39,827 bases of DNA from Helicobacteraceae bacterium (GTDB taxonomy: Bacteria > Campylobacterota > Campylobacteria > Campylobacterales > Sulfurimonadaceae): NCBI GenBank assembly GCA_021163845.1, contig JAGGTH010000022.1, positions 1 to 39,827 on the forward strand. The letters run 5' to 3'. The notes beneath the pieces were generated by a model, which was not told the DNA's origin, did not search any database, and was given only the letters and a program-made list of their open reading frames with translations. The position numbers and the translations under genes were made by a program. Positions 24,382 through 33,723 of the stretch are shown piece after piece (the stretch's first letter is position 1; each line of letters begins with the position of its first letter).

Positions 24382-25266
24382 ATGAAAGATGAATCGGTTG
24401 TATTGATCGTGGATGATGTTGCTTCTAATGTTGAGGTTTTGGCGAATATTCTCAAAGATGAGTATCAGATCAAGATAGCTCAAAGTGGTGAAAAAGCGAT
24501 CGAACTTGCACTTAGAGCACCATTACCTGATATTATTTTACTCGATATTGAGATGCCAAGTATGGATGGTTTTGAGGTGCTCAAAGCTCTTCGGGGCAAT
24601 AGTGTAACCAAGGACATCCCTGTGATCTTTGTAACGAGTCATGATGCAACAGCACAAGAGGAAAAAGGCTTACAAGAAGGTGCTGTAGATTATATTACAA
24701 AGCCGATCCGCCCTATTATTGTGAAGGCAAGAATTAAAACGCACCTTATCATCAAAGAACAAAGAGACGAGCTTGTTTATGCTGCTTCTCACGATCAATT
24801 GACAGGTTTGTATAATCGTCACCATCTCAACGAAGAGGGTGGAAGAAAGTTTTCACGTGCTCTGCGTTATCAAGATAGACTCAGTGTGATTATGCTCGAT
24901 ATCGACCACTTTAAAAAGATCAACGATACCTACGGACATCTAGTTGGAGACAATGTACTCAGAGAAGTTTCTGTATTATTTAACACACATAAAAGAAACG
25001 AAGATTTTGCTTCACGATTTGGGGGAGAGGAGTTTGTGATTCTCTTAGACAATTGTGCGCTTGAAGATGCTGTGTATAAAGCAGAGATTATCCGCAAGAG
25101 CATCGAATCTCTAATGCCTGAAAATATTTTAGTGACAGCGAGTTTTGGTGTTGCGGAGCTAAGCTACGCGCATTCAAATTTTGAAGAGCTCCTCAAAGAT
25201 GCTGATACAGCACTCTATGAAGCAAAAGAGAGTGGTCGAAACAAAGTGGTTGCGTTTTACGAATAG
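24382..25266 (+). CDS. Response regulator with diguanylate cyclase domain (PleD-like)
   Basis: A 294-residue protein with a receiver domain (acidic pair Asp11-Asp12, phospho-acceptor Asp55, Thr85, Lys107) followed by a GGDEF-family cyclase. The active-site loop is GGEEF at 214-218, an accepted variant, with an I-site RxxD at 205-208. It should make cyclic-di-GMP on phosphorylation and be product-inhibited. AAAGG lies six bases before the ATG. No kinase is adjacent, so its partner is unknown. It converges on pssA with eight bases between stops. This is the second GGDEF protein within 5 kb; the other, at 20549-22954, is larger and also has EAL. Confidence 0.95.
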   Translation: MKDESVVLIVDDVASNVEVLANILKDEYQIKIAQSGEKAIELALRAPLPDIILLDIEMPSMDGFEVLKALRGNSVTKDIPVIFVTSHDATAQEEKGLQEGAVDYITKPIRPIIVKARIKTHLIIKEQRDELVYAASHDQLTGLYNRHHLNEEGGRKFSRALRYQDRLSVIMLDIDHFKKINDTYGHLVGDNVLREVSVLFNTHKRNEDFASRFGGEEFVILLDNCALEDAVYKAEIIRKSIESLMPENILVTASFGVAELSYAHSNFEELLKDADTALYEAKESGRNKVVAFYE

Positions 25267-25274
25267 AATCTTAT

Positions 25275-25832
25275 CTAAGGATGTGGGACTTTGAGGGTGG
25301 AGTTGAGACTCCAGCCAATGAAGATCATAAGCGCTGCTACACCGTATGCTGGAAGAAACTCATAGGTATTGGCAAGATAGACAAGCCACAAAAGAATAGC
25401 ACCTAGTGGTGTAGGAACCCCTATAAAATGCTTGGCTACACTTCCTGCATCTGTATGAAGATTAAAATGGATCAACCTTCTGAGTCCAGAGATCACATAG
25501 TAGATACTTACAAGTGCCACAAAAATTAAGGAGATCCCCTCAAATGAAGTGGTATAAACAGCTTGAAAGATCAAAAAGACAGGGACAAGGACAAAGCTTA
25601 AAAAATCTGCAAAACTATCGAGTTGAACGCCAAATTCGTTAGAGAGTTTGTATTTTCTTGCGATTTTCCCATCAAAAATATCAAAAGCTCCACCGATCCA
25701 TGCTAAAATGATCGCAAGAAAAAAATTATTTTGTGTAATAAAGTATGTCGCGAGAAGACCAGCTGTGATGTTGACAAAAGTGAACATATTCGCAAGATTA
25801 AAATGTGAAGCAGGAGTAAATAAAAACTTCAT
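25275..25832 (-). CDS. pssA: CDP-diacylglycerol-serine O-phosphatidyltransferase
   Basis: Makes phosphatidylserine from CDP-diacylglycerol and serine on the inner membrane, the first step to phosphatidylethanolamine. The CDP-alcohol phosphatidyltransferase motif is complete: DIFDGKIAR, eight residues, then GVQLDSFAD (about residues 51-75). Six or so hydrophobic helices make up the rest. At 185 residues it is on the short side for the family (often 170-250). The promoter is a minus-strand TATAAT at 25857-25852, and GGGAA precedes the ATG at 25832. The exact alcohol substrate is assigned by resemblance to Campylobacterota PssA proteins. Confidence 0.88.
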   Translation of the reverse strand: MKFLFTPASHFNLANMFTFVNITAGLLATYFITQNNFFLAIILAWIGGAFDIFDGKIARKYKLSNEFGVQLDSFADFLSFVLVPVFLIFQAVYTTSFEGISLIFVALVSIYYVISGLRRLIHFNLHTDAGSVAKHFIGVPTPLGAILLWLVYLANTYEFLPAYGVAALMIFIGWSLNSTLKVPHP

Positions 25833-25851
25833 AGTTTCCCTTTTTTTCGAA

Positions 25852-25857
25852 ATTATA
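25852..25857 (-). promoter_or_regulatory. pssA -10 box
   Basis: Reads TTGTATAAT on the minus strand, leaving a leader of about 13 bases before the pssA ATG. Confidence 0.5.
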
Positions 25858-25915
25858 CAACAAGAGTTTAAAGACGCCCTAAAGCTTATTAAAAATTTTT
25901 AATCAACAATTAATA

Positions 25916-25930
25916 TGATATCTATTATCA
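25916..25930. promoter_or_regulatory. Putative Fur box upstream of feoAB
   Basis: TGATATCTATTATCA matches the 7-1-7 Fur consensus at 12 of 14 positions, with a perfect right half. It directly adjoins the probable -10 (TATAAA at 25934-25939) of feoA, the place expected for repression by iron-loaded Fur. Confidence 0.65.
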
Positions 25931-25961
25931 TTATATAAAATAAAGAGATAAAGAATAAACT

Positions 25962-26189
25962 ATGCATACATTACTCGATTGTGACAAAGGTTCTATTGTT
26001 AAGGTTTTAAAACTTCATGCAGATAAAGAGCTCAAGCAAAGACTTCTCTCTTTTGGAATTATGAGAGAGGCGATTATAGAGGTGCTTGAGTATGCACCAA
26101 GAAAAAGTACTATAGAGATAAAGGTAGCAAAAATGAGAATAGCACTGCGTAATAAAGAGGCTGAGCTTATCGAGGTAGAAGCGATATGA
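25962..26189 (+). CDS. feoA: Ferrous iron transport protein A
   Basis: A 75-residue SH3-like accessory protein of the Feo ferrous iron importer. The conserved middle LKQRLLSFGIMREAIIEVLE is present (about 24-43). It starts at the ATG at 25962, about 23 bases after the putative -10. Its stop overlaps the feoB start by four bases (ATGA). It lies behind a Fur-box-like dyad, consistent with iron-regulated expression. No feoC is seen, as is usual in this phylum. Confidence 0.93.
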   Translation: MHTLLDCDKGSIVKVLKLHADKELKQRLLSFGIMREAIIEVLEYAPRKSTIEIKVAKMRIALRNKEAELIEVEAI

Positions 26190-28324
26190 ATGACGCTTTA
26201 GGTAAAGCGTGTCCTGTAACAGCAAATCATATCAAAGTAGCTCTTGTTGGACAGCCTAATGTCGGTAAGAGTATGCTTATTAACTCTATCTCTAATGCGC
26301 GCTTGCATGTGGGGAATTTTACCGGAGTGACGGTTGAAAAATCTGAAGTACTCTTTGACTATAAATCTTATCATTTTACCGTTGTAGACTTACCTGGAAC
26401 ATATGCTTTTAGCGACTACACTATCGAAGAGCGTGTCACGCATGATTATCTTTGCGCTCAGAGTTATGATCTTATTATCAATGTCGTTGACTCCACAAAC
26501 TTAGAAAAAAACCTCCAGCTCTCAGCAGAGCTTATGAGTATGAGCAAGAGCATGGTGATCGCTCTTAATATGAGTGATGAAGCCAGAAAAGAGGGGATCG
26601 AGATCGATAGTGAGTATATGAGTGAACTCCTCGCTATCCCTTGTGTCAAAGTCTCTGCTGCAACAAAAGAGGGAATTGAAGATCTTATAGAAGCACTTAT
26701 CGCTCAATATGAGCTCCAGCATCAAGAACCAAAACTTGTTTTAAGTGAGCCAGTGGAACAAGAGATAGCAAATATTGTCTCTATCTTGAAAAAAAATAGA
26801 TACGATTCTGTCAATAGTTATCGCAATGTAGCGATCAATCTCCTCAAAAACAATAAAAAAACTTATCAGAAAATTCACGATAACCCAATATGGACAGAGC
26901 TTCAACCTGTACTTGTAGAAGCGATCAAACACGTACAACTCCACCATGACAGTGATGATATCAAAGAAGCTTTTGCTGAGGAGTACTCCTCTTTTACGCG
27001 TGGAATCACCACAGAGGTACTCAAGCAAGAAAAGCGTATAGAGGAAAAAACACTCACAGAAAAGATAGATCAGACCTTGATCCATCCACTTTTTGGAATC
27101 CCTATTTTTCTCTTTTTTATGTGGAGTTTGTTTCAGATCACTTTTGAAATTGGTTCGATCCCAATGGATTGGATCGATGGCTTCTTTGCTTGGTTTGGAG
27201 AGACTATAGGTGCGACAATAGCCAATGATGACGTGCGCTCACTTGTCGTCGATGGGATCATTGCCGGGGTTGGTGCTGTGGTACTTTTTGTGCCAAATAT
27301 CGTGATACTCTTTATTGGGATCGCTCTTTTAGAAAGCACTGGGTATATGTCACGTGTCGCTTTCTTACTTGATGGTTTTTTCCATAAATTTGGGCTTCAC
27401 GGACAGTCTTTTATCCCACTGGTCACAGGCTTTGGATGTTCGATACCAGCGTATATGAGTGCGAGAATTCTTAAAAATGATAGAGATAGATTGCTCACCC
27501 TTTTTATCATAGGATTTATGAGCTGTGGAGCAAGGCTTCCTGTATATGTGCTTTTTGCGGGGGCATTTTTTTCTCCTGAAATGGCGGGGAATGTACTCTT
27601 CTTGATCTATATCTCTGGAGCACTTTTGGGACTTATTGCTGCAAAGATCTTAAAACTCACAGCCTTTAAAGGAGCGGATGAACCTTTTGTGATGGAGATG
27701 CCAAAATATCGTCTCCCTTCGATGAAGCTGATCTGGCACACTGTAGCTACAAAAACTTGGATGTATCTCAAAAAAGCGGGTACATTTATCGCTGCAGCAT
27801 CGATGTTGATATGGTTTTTGAGTAACTATCCAAAGAATCTACAACTCGAAGAGGAATATGCACAAAAGATTGAAGTCGCGTCGACCCATGAGCAAAGAAT
27901 TATGCTTGAAAACACTTTGGCAAGCCTGCATTTAGAGCAGAGTTATCTGGGTACTATCGGAAAATTCTCTGAGCCTATATTTGCACCGCTTGGATTTGAC
28001 TGGAAGATGAGTGTAGCACTTCAAACAGGACTTGCAGCCAAAGAGGTCGTTGTTTCTACTCTTGGTGTGTTGTATTCCCTTGGAGAGAGTGTAGATGAAG
28101 AAAATATCTCTTTAAAAGAAGCGATCAGTAAAAACATCCCTTTTGCTTCAGCGATCTCTTTTATCGTAGTTATCATGATCTATTTGCCATGTTTGGCAGC
28201 TTCCATTGTTTTTACGCGTGAGGCTGGGGGAATCCGTTATTTCTTTTACCTTTTAGCTTTTACGTCGATAACGGCTTATCTATTAGCATTTATTGTTTAT
28301 AATATTGCAAAACTACTCTTATAA
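26186..28324 (+). CDS. feoB: Ferrous iron transport protein B
   Basis: The inner-membrane ferrous iron transporter with an N-terminal GTPase. G1 is GQPNVGKS at 22-29, G2 lies in the NFTGVTVEK stretch, G3 is DLPG and G4 reads NMSD. A helical linker follows, then the membrane part with two Gate-type regions containing GFGCSIPA and SCGARLPVY. The 712-residue size is normal. It overlaps feoA by four bases and is followed after 21 bases by the two-component pair, so all four genes are probably one transcript. The substrate is presumed to be Fe(II) by family. Confidence 0.96.
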   Translation: MNDALGKACPVTANHIKVALVGQPNVGKSMLINSISNARLHVGNFTGVTVEKSEVLFDYKSYHFTVVDLPGTYAFSDYTIEERVTHDYLCAQSYDLIINVVDSTNLEKNLQLSAELMSMSKSMVIALNMSDEARKEGIEIDSEYMSELLAIPCVKVSAATKEGIEDLIEALIAQYELQHQEPKLVLSEPVEQEIANIVSILKKNRYDSVNSYRNVAINLLKNNKKTYQKIHDNPIWTELQPVLVEAIKHVQLHHDSDDIKEAFAEEYSSFTRGITTEVLKQEKRIEEKTLTEKIDQTLIHPLFGIPIFLFFMWSLFQITFEIGSIPMDWIDGFFAWFGETIGATIANDDVRSLVVDGIIAGVGAVVLFVPNIVILFIGIALLESTGYMSRVAFLLDGFFHKFGLHGQSFIPLVTGFGCSIPAYMSARILKNDRDRLLTLFIIGFMSCGARLPVYVLFAGAFFSPEMAGNVLFLIYISGALLGLIAAKILKLTAFKGADEPFVMEMPKYRLPSMKLIWHTVATKTWMYLKKAGTFIAAASMLIWFLSNYPKNLQLEEEYAQKIEVASTHEQRIMLENTLASLHLEQSYLGTIGKFSEPIFAPLGFDWKMSVALQTGLAAKEVVVSTLGVLYSLGESVDEENISLKEAISKNIPFASAISFIVVIMIYLPCLAASIVFTREAGGIRYFFYLLAFTSITAYLLAFIVYNIAKLLL

Positions 28325-28345
28325 ATACGAACAAGGGATAAACCA

Positions 28346-29008
28346 GTGAAAAAAATATTAATGATTGAAGATGATTTAGAATTAGCAGAGATACTCACAG
28401 AATTTCTTGAACAATTTGATTTTGAGATCGTTACTGAGGATGATCCGTTTAAAGCGGTAAGTATTTTAAAATTAGAGCCATTTGATCTTGTGATATTAGA
28501 TCTTACACTCCCAGGAATGGATGGTCTTGAAGTATGTGAAGCGATACGTGAACGTCAGGATATTCCTATTATTATCTCTTCTGCGAGAAGTGATGTGACG
28601 GATAAGATCAAGGCCCTTGAACTTGGGGCAGATGACTATCTTCCAAAGCCTTATGATCCACGGGAGCTTGAAGCACGTATTCATTCAGTCCTTAGACGTT
28701 ATGCTGCAAAAGTGGAAGCAAAAGAGGAAAATAAGAGCGATTTTAGATGTGATCCATCTACAATGACTATTACCTATAAAGGGCGTAATATTGATCTGAC
28801 AAATGCAGAATTTGGTATCCTCTCTTATATGATTCAAAAGCAGGGACTAGTAGTCTCTCGCGAGGATCTTATTCACAATGTGAGCGCGATCAATGAAGAC
28901 TCATCAAACAAAAGTATCGACGTGATGGTGGGAAGAATCAGAAACAAACTGGGTGATAAAACACTTATAGAATCTGTTCGTGGTGTGGGGTACAAGTTAT
29001 TAAAATGA
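28346..29008 (+). CDS. OmpR-family response regulator (ArsR/HP0166-like)
   Basis: A 220-residue regulator with a receiver domain (acidic Glu8, Asp9, Asp10; phospho-acceptor Asp52; Lys near 101) and a C-terminal winged helix with the SIDVMVGRIRNKLGD recognition region and GVGYK wing. The start is GTG at 28346 with AAGGGA ten bases upstream. Similarity to the acid-responsive ArsR of Helicobacter pylori is suggested by the linked ArsS-like kinase, not by any proven function. It follows feoB after 21 bases and overlaps the kinase gene by four (ATGA). Confidence 0.88.
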   Translation: MKKILMIEDDLELAEILTEFLEQFDFEIVTEDDPFKAVSILKLEPFDLVILDLTLPGMDGLEVCEAIRERQDIPIIISSARSDVTDKIKALELGADDYLPKPYDPRELEARIHSVLRRYAAKVEAKEENKSDFRCDPSTMTITYKGRNIDLTNAEFGILSYMIQKQGLVVSREDLIHNVSAINEDSSNKSIDVMVGRIRNKLGDKTLIESVRGVGYKLLK

Positions 29009-30306
29009 AACAACACGCAGTTTTAATCACTGTTCTCTTTGCCCTGAGTGTCACCCTTTTTGGGGTGAGCGCTATCTTTTATGAATTTTATAAAATCAAT
29101 CGCATACAATATATCGATCATATTTTTTCGAAGTACTCTGTTATCACTCAAATTTATCGCCAACATCAACAAAGAAAAAGTTCCGAGATCATGCTTGAGG
29201 CAAATCTTGCTGTGTATAAACTCCAAACACAAAAAGATAAAAAGATGCAAGAACATGTCCTCTCTAAGGGAAAAATACTCAAACGTGAAGGTTTTCAAAG
29301 TGTAGATGATGCCATTATGCTAAACTCACAAGGGATCTATACACAAAAAGTGGTGAGTGATCTTCGTGCAACAATGATCCAACATAAAAATATGATCTAT
29401 TTTTACATCCAAACACCTCAAGGTTCCATTTTGATCCAAGATGAGGAGCTTAAGCCTTATAGACCTTGGAGTATTCTATACTCTTATGCAACGATGATAG
29501 GTATTATTTCGATCTCTTTTTTTCTCATTTTGAAAAAGCTTCAGCCACTGATCCGTTTACGCAGAAAAATAGCTCTTTTTGGAAATGGAAATTTGCAAAT
29601 ATCGTTTAAAACGCCTGGAAGCGATGAAATAGCCCTTGTCGCCAACGAACTTGATTCTGCGAGAAAAAAGATTAACACGATCCTGGATTCTCGCACTCTC
29701 TTTTTACGTAATATTATGCATGAGCTCAAAACACCTATAGCTAAAGGACGTATAGCGACGCATATGCTTGAATCTCCAAAGCAACGTGATCGTTTTTCTT
29801 CCATATTTGGAAGGCTTGAGTCTTTGGTCAATGAGTTTGCAATGATCGAAGAGGTAACAAGCTTAGGGGACAAAAAAGACTTTAGCGAATATCGTCTTGT
29901 AGATATTATCGATGGTGCGATCGACCTTGCGATGGTAGATCGTGAGTGTGTGAGTATTGATGTCGATGCGAGTATCAAACTTTATGCAAATTACAAGCTT
30001 TATACAACAGCGATAAAAAATATGATCGATAACGGCATCAAATATTCACCCGATGGGCATGTGACAATACACTATATTGAAGGTGAACTCCATTTTGAGA
30101 GTAAGGGGAAATGTATAGCACATCCCCTCCATTATTATGTCGAGCCCTTTACAAAAGATAACCCTTCTAAAAATAGTTTTGGACTGGGACTTTACCTTGT
30201 GGACTCGATTTTAAAAGTACATGATCAAGTTTTAGCCCATGAATACGAGGATGGAGTCAATCGTTTTATCTTTGTCTCCAATGCACAACATAAATTTTTA
30301 AGTTAG
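29005..30306 (+). CDS. ArsS-like sensor histidine kinase
   Basis: A 433-residue membrane kinase. Two membrane helices (about 7-29 and 156-175) flank a periplasmic domain of about 125 residues. A HAMP linker follows, then the phospho-acceptor His239 in RNIMHELKTPIAKGR, a wording characteristic of the ArsS family. The ATP-binding domain shows an N box (KNMIDNGIKYSPDG) and the SFGLGLYLVDSI glycine box; the usual DxGxG box is replaced by a stretch around ESKGKC, as in other ArsS-like kinases. The paired regulator overlaps by four bases. Linkage to feoAB hints at iron- or pH-related control, which is inference. Confidence 0.9.
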   Translation: MKQHAVLITVLFALSVTLFGVSAIFYEFYKINRIQYIDHIFSKYSVITQIYRQHQQRKSSEIMLEANLAVYKLQTQKDKKMQEHVLSKGKILKREGFQSVDDAIMLNSQGIYTQKVVSDLRATMIQHKNMIYFYIQTPQGSILIQDEELKPYRPWSILYSYATMIGIISISFFLILKKLQPLIRLRRKIALFGNGNLQISFKTPGSDEIALVANELDSARKKINTILDSRTLFLRNIMHELKTPIAKGRIATHMLESPKQRDRFSSIFGRLESLVNEFAMIEEVTSLGDKKDFSEYRLVDIIDGAIDLAMVDRECVSIDVDASIKLYANYKLYTTAIKNMIDNGIKYSPDGHVTIHYIEGELHFESKGKCIAHPLHYYVEPFTKDNPSKNSFGLGLYLVDSILKVHDQVLAHEYEDGVNRFIFVSNAQHKFLS

Positions 30307-30321
30307 ATTTTAGTAAACTCT

Positions 30322-30348
30322 ACCCCTTGCAGAGATTTTTTAAGGGGG
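30322..30348 (+). promoter_or_regulatory. Hairpin that can sequester the mltF ribosome binding site
   Basis: CCCCTT at 30323-30328 is complementary to AAGGGG at 30342-30347, which is the strong Shine-Dalgarno sequence ten bases before the mltF ATG. The arms are 13 bases apart. If formed, the stem would hide the ribosome binding site. Confidence 0.45.
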
Positions 30349-30357
30349 TGAAAAGCG

Positions 30358-31779
30358 ATGACAAAAGCAGTTCAATTTGCAATCTTGATACTCTTTTCTT
30401 TATCGTTCTTTCTCTTTGGCTGGCTGAGTCATATGGCATACGAGCCATCAAAACCTCTTAAACCCACCTTACTTTCTCAGATAAAAGCATCAGGAACAAT
30501 CAATGTTGTTCTTTTAAACTCCCCTTCGACTTACTATATTGGTCCTGATGGTCCTCAAGGTTTTGAGTATGATTTGCTTCACTCATATGCTCAACATTTG
30601 GATGTAGATCTTAATATCACGATGGCCAATACAGTCAAAGAGGCGATAGAATTAAGTAAAAATCCCAACATCCATATCACATCCGCTTCCCTTGCAAAGA
30701 CACAAGAAAGAGTAGGAAAATTTAATTTTGGTCCCTCTTACTTTGAGGTGCAGGAGCAGGTGATTTGTCACCGTGGAATGATAGGAAGTGGAAAGTTTCC
30801 AAAAGATGTAGATAGCCTTGCAGGTCTACACCTTATGGTGGGTGAGGATACCAGTTATAGTGATACCATCAAGACTTTTCAAGCTGATGGTTATGATATT
30901 AATGCTACCTTTACATCCGAATATTCCACCGAAGAGCTTTTAGAAAAAGTGGCAAATCATGAGATTGATTGTACCATTGCTGATTCCAATATCTACTCCC
31001 TTAATCTTCGATACTTTACAGAGATACTTTTTGCTTTTACAATAAGCGGACGCGAACAACTTGCTTGGGTCTTAGCCCCTGATTCTAAAGAACTTGAGTC
31101 TGATATGTATGCTTGGCTTAATAATTTTTACCAAACAGGGGCAATGGCACAGCTCAAAGACCACTATTATAGCTATGTGATGCATTTTGATTATTACAAT
31201 ACGAAGATGTTTTACAAAAGACTCCAAAGCCGCTTGCCAAAATATAAAGAGATGTTTATAGATGCTGGAGAGCGTTATGATATACCTTGGAAGCTTTTAG
31301 CTGCAGTCTCGTATCAAGAGTCTTATTGGAATCCAAAAGCAAAAAGTTTTACAGGGGTACGGGGAATGATGATGTTAACACTTTCTACTGCGAAGATTCT
31401 AGGGATCAAAAATAGGCTTGATCCCAAGCAGAGTATCATAGGTGGTACGCGACATCTCAACCAAATGATGAAATTTGTTCCAGAAGAAGTAGTGGGAGAA
31501 AACCGTCTTAAATTTGCGCTTGCTGCATACAATGTGGGGATGGGGCATATTCACGATGCGCGAGAACTTGCTGTACGATTGGGACTCGATGAGAATGTGT
31601 GGAGTGATCTTAAAAAAGTACTTCCGCTCTTAGCCCAAAAGAGATATTATCAAACACTCAAACATGGGTACGCGAGGGGAAGTGAACCTGTAAAATATGT
31701 GGAGTCCATCTATAACTATAAAGTTATCTTAGATAATTATTTTGATGAAAATAATAATCCAAAAAGTGGAGGAGATTAA
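30358..31779 (+). CDS. mltF: Membrane-bound lytic transglycosylase MltF-like
   Basis: A 473-residue periplasmic murein-cleaving enzyme. An N-terminal hydrophobic anchor (about 6-26) is followed by a solute-binding family 3 domain (about 40-280) and a soluble lytic transglycosylase domain (about 295-450). The catalytic Glu is Glu321 in YQESYWNP, and GVRGMMMLT and AAYNVGMGH are the other family motifs. This order is diagnostic for MltF, whose binding domain regulates the lytic domain. There is no lipobox, so it is probably anchored by the uncleaved helix or released as a periplasmic protein. The start has an AAGGGGG ribosome binding site that is part of a hairpin. The last four bases overlap the convergent rsfS. 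Confidence 0.9.
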   Translation: MTKAVQFAILILFSLSFFLFGWLSHMAYEPSKPLKPTLLSQIKASGTINVVLLNSPSTYYIGPDGPQGFEYDLLHSYAQHLDVDLNITMANTVKEAIELSKNPNIHITSASLAKTQERVGKFNFGPSYFEVQEQVICHRGMIGSGKFPKDVDSLAGLHLMVGEDTSYSDTIKTFQADGYDINATFTSEYSTEELLEKVANHEIDCTIADSNIYSLNLRYFTEILFAFTISGREQLAWVLAPDSKELESDMYAWLNNFYQTGAMAQLKDHYYSYVMHFDYYNTKMFYKRLQSRLPKYKEMFIDAGERYDIPWKLLAAVSYQESYWNPKAKSFTGVRGMMMLTLSTAKILGIKNRLDPKQSIIGGTRHLNQMMKFVPEEVVGENRLKFALAAYNVGMGHIHDARELAVRLGLDENVWSDLKKVLPLLAQKRYYQTLKHGYARGSEPVKYVESIYNYKVILDNYFDENNNPKSGGD

Positions 31780-32111
31780 AGCCCGTCTCCCTCTTTCCCA
31801 TTGCTAAGTTGGCTTAAAAAGCTCTCCATATCGTAACGTACTCTGTATTCAGGTGTCATGATGTGGATGAGGATATCACCTAGATCGATCACGATCCAAT
31901 CACCACTTTCATCGACATTATTAAACTTCTCTGCTGGTTTTAAATCTTTTTTGAGGTGATCTAGAAGTGCTAAAGTGTGTTTTGTCCCTAAAGAAGATGC
32001 GATGATCGCATAGTCTACAAAGTAGTTTTTCTCACGTAGGTCGAAAACCTCTATCCCCTCTGCTTTATTTGTATCGAGAACTTTAATGATACTTTCTATT
32101 CTATTTTCCAT
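31776..32111 (-). CDS. rsfS: Ribosomal silencing factor RsfS
   Basis: A 111-residue cytoplasmic protein that binds L14 on the large subunit and blocks subunit joining in starvation. The family motifs VDYAIIASS (about 32-40), then [15 protein letters not shown] (about 71-85) and [10 protein letters not shown] are clear. It is translated after nadD, whose last 11 bases it overlaps, an order shared with Campylobacter. Its stop overlaps the mltF stop region by four bases. Confidence 0.94.
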   Translation of the reverse strand: MENRIESIIKVLDTNKAEGIEVFDLREKNYFVDYAIIASSLGTKHTLALLDHLKKDLKPAEKFNNVDESGDWIVIDLGDILIHIMTPEYRVRYDMESFLSQLSNGKEGDGL

Positions 32112-32643
32112 TCTTTTCCTTGTAAAATTGTAGTATTTCTACTGCACACTCTTTTGGTAGTTTCTCTACATCTATATTCTCTCGAAGAGACGATGAAGAA
32201 ACTTTCTCTTTTACATCCAAACGGATAAAATCATCAGGTATCATGATGTCATCTCTGCTCGCCACGATAAAGGTGACAAGCTCTTTGAGATCTTCATAAT
32301 GATTCCACTGTTCTAGGGAAGCAAGATTGTCCGCACCTATGACGAGATAGATCTTTTTATACTGGTTCAAAAGATGTTTGACACTCTCTATCGTAGGGAC
32401 TTTTTTGCCTAAATCGACTTCGTAACTCTCAACGATCACCCTCTTATTTGAGGCGAAAATTTTTCTGAGCCATTTTAGTCTTTGTGTCGCATCTGCATGC
32501 GATTTTGATTTAAAAGGATTTAAATAAGTTGGCATAATAACAACTTTATCAATAAATCCTAGCTGCAAAAGAGCATGAACAACAGCTTCGTGTCCGATGT
32601 GTGGTGGGTCAAATGAACCGCCAAAAAGTGCAATAGTTTCCAT
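32101..32643 (-). CDS. nadD: Nicotinate-nucleotide adenylyltransferase
   Basis: Adenylates nicotinate mononucleotide in NAD synthesis. The nucleotidyltransferase motif GGSFDPPHIGH is at about residues 8-18, and the C-terminal SSSSLREN motif near 150. The 180-residue length is typical. A minus-strand TATAAT sits at 32660-32655, 12 bases before the ATG at 32643. No Shine-Dalgarno sequence is apparent, so the leader is very short or absent. It is divergent from gap and leads the nadD-rsfS pair. Confidence 0.94.
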   Translation of the reverse strand: METIALFGGSFDPPHIGHEAVVHALLQLGFIDKVVIMPTYLNPFKSKSHADATQRLKWLRKIFASNKRVIVESYEVDLGKKVPTIESVKHLLNQYKKIYLVIGADNLASLEQWNHYEDLKELVTFIVASRDDIMIPDDFIRLDVKEKVSSSSLRENIDVEKLPKECAVEILQFYKEKNGK

Positions 32644-32654
32644 ATTTAAAGTGA

Positions 32655-32660
32655 ATTATA
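32655..32660 (-). promoter_or_regulatory. nadD -10 box
   Basis: Reads TATAAT on the minus strand. The predicted start of transcription lies about five bases upstream of the nadD ATG. Confidence 0.5.
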
Positions 32661-32672
32661 ACTAAGTTTAGA

Positions 32673-32678
32673 TAAAAT
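32673..32678 (+). promoter_or_regulatory. gap operon -10 box
   Basis: TAAAAT in the context GATAAAATATG, 35 bases before the gap ATG. It probably drives gap-pgk-tpiA-fabI; it lies only 12 bases from the divergent nadD box, so the two compete for space. Confidence 0.4.
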
Positions 32679-32713
32679 ATGAGAATTTTATTTTGTAAAT
32701 ATAGGAAAAGAAT

Positions 32714-33715
32714 ATGGCACTAAAAATAGCAATTAATGGATTTGGTAGAATTGGTCGCTGTGTAGCGCGTATCGCCGCTACAAGAGATGATGTAGAGGTG
32801 GTGGCTATCAATGATATGGCTAGTATAGATATGATGGTATATTTGCTCAAGCATGACTCAGTGCATGGTACTTTTGATGCAGATATCGAGATGATCGATG
32901 AGCATCATATCAGCATTAATGGCAAAAGTATCAGGCTCTTTTCAGATCGTGACCCTAAAAACCTTAAATTTGCTGAATATGGTGCAGATATGGTTTTAGA
33001 ATGTACAGGTGTGTTTTTAACACAAGAGAGTGCGCAAGTACATATTGACAATGGTGTGCAAAAGGTTCTTTTCTCTGCACCTTCAAAGGATAAAGAAACT
33101 GCTACATTCGTAATGGGTGTAAATGAGCATCTATACGCAGGAGAGAAGATAGTTTCAAATGCTTCTTGTACAACAAACTGTCTTGGCCCTGTAGCAAAAG
33201 TTCTTGATGATGCATTTGGGATCGAAAAAGGTCTTATGACGACGATTCACTCTTATACAAATGATCAAAACATCCTTGATGTAAAACACTCAAAAGATAA
33301 GCGCCGTGCAAGAGCAGGAGCGATCAATATGATCCCAACAACAACAGGTGCAGCAAAAGCTATTGGGCTTGTACTTCCACAGCTTGTAGGAAAACTCCAT
33401 GGACAAAGTGTACGTGTACCGACTCCGGATGTATCAATGGTCGATCTCAACGTTATTGTGAAGAAAAACACAACGATCGAAGAGGTGACAGCTGAGTTTA
33501 ATAGAAGAGCAGACACAGATCTCAAAGGGATCATCCTAATGGATAAAGATATGCGTGTATCTCAGGATTTTGTTGGATGTGAGTACAGCTCTATTGTAGC
33601 TGAGGATTTGACACAGGTAATTGATGGCAATATGGTTAAGATCATGGCTTGGTATGACAATGAGTGGGGATATTCGACTCGTCTTCTTGATATGGCACTT
33701 CACATTAGTAAATAA
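32714..33715 (+). CDS. gap: Glyceraldehyde-3-phosphate dehydrogenase, type I
   Basis: Interconverts glyceraldehyde-3-phosphate and 1,3-bisphosphoglycerate. The 333-residue sequence has the Rossmann start INGFGRIGR, the catalytic Cys152 in SNASCTTNC and the closing WYDNEWGYS. The Asp in the AIND stretch near residue 34 is compatible with NAD use. The ATG has TAGGAAAAG upstream. It is followed eight bases later by pgk, whose AAGGGA ribosome binding site overlaps the gap stop. In an autotroph-like Campylobacterota these genes would run mainly in the gluconeogenic direction, which is inference. Confidence 0.97.
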   Translation: MALKIAINGFGRIGRCVARIAATRDDVEVVAINDMASIDMMVYLLKHDSVHGTFDADIEMIDEHHISINGKSIRLFSDRDPKNLKFAEYGADMVLECTGVFLTQESAQVHIDNGVQKVLFSAPSKDKETATFVMGVNEHLYAGEKIVSNASCTTNCLGPVAKVLDDAFGIEKGLMTTIHSYTNDQNILDVKHSKDKRRARAGAINMIPTTTGAAKAIGLVLPQLVGKLHGQSVRVPTPDVSMVDLNVIVKKNTTIEEVTAEFNRRADTDLKGIILMDKDMRVSQDFVGCEYSSIVAEDLTQVIDGNMVKIMAWYDNEWGYSTRLLDMALHISK

Positions 33716-33723
33716 GGGACTCA

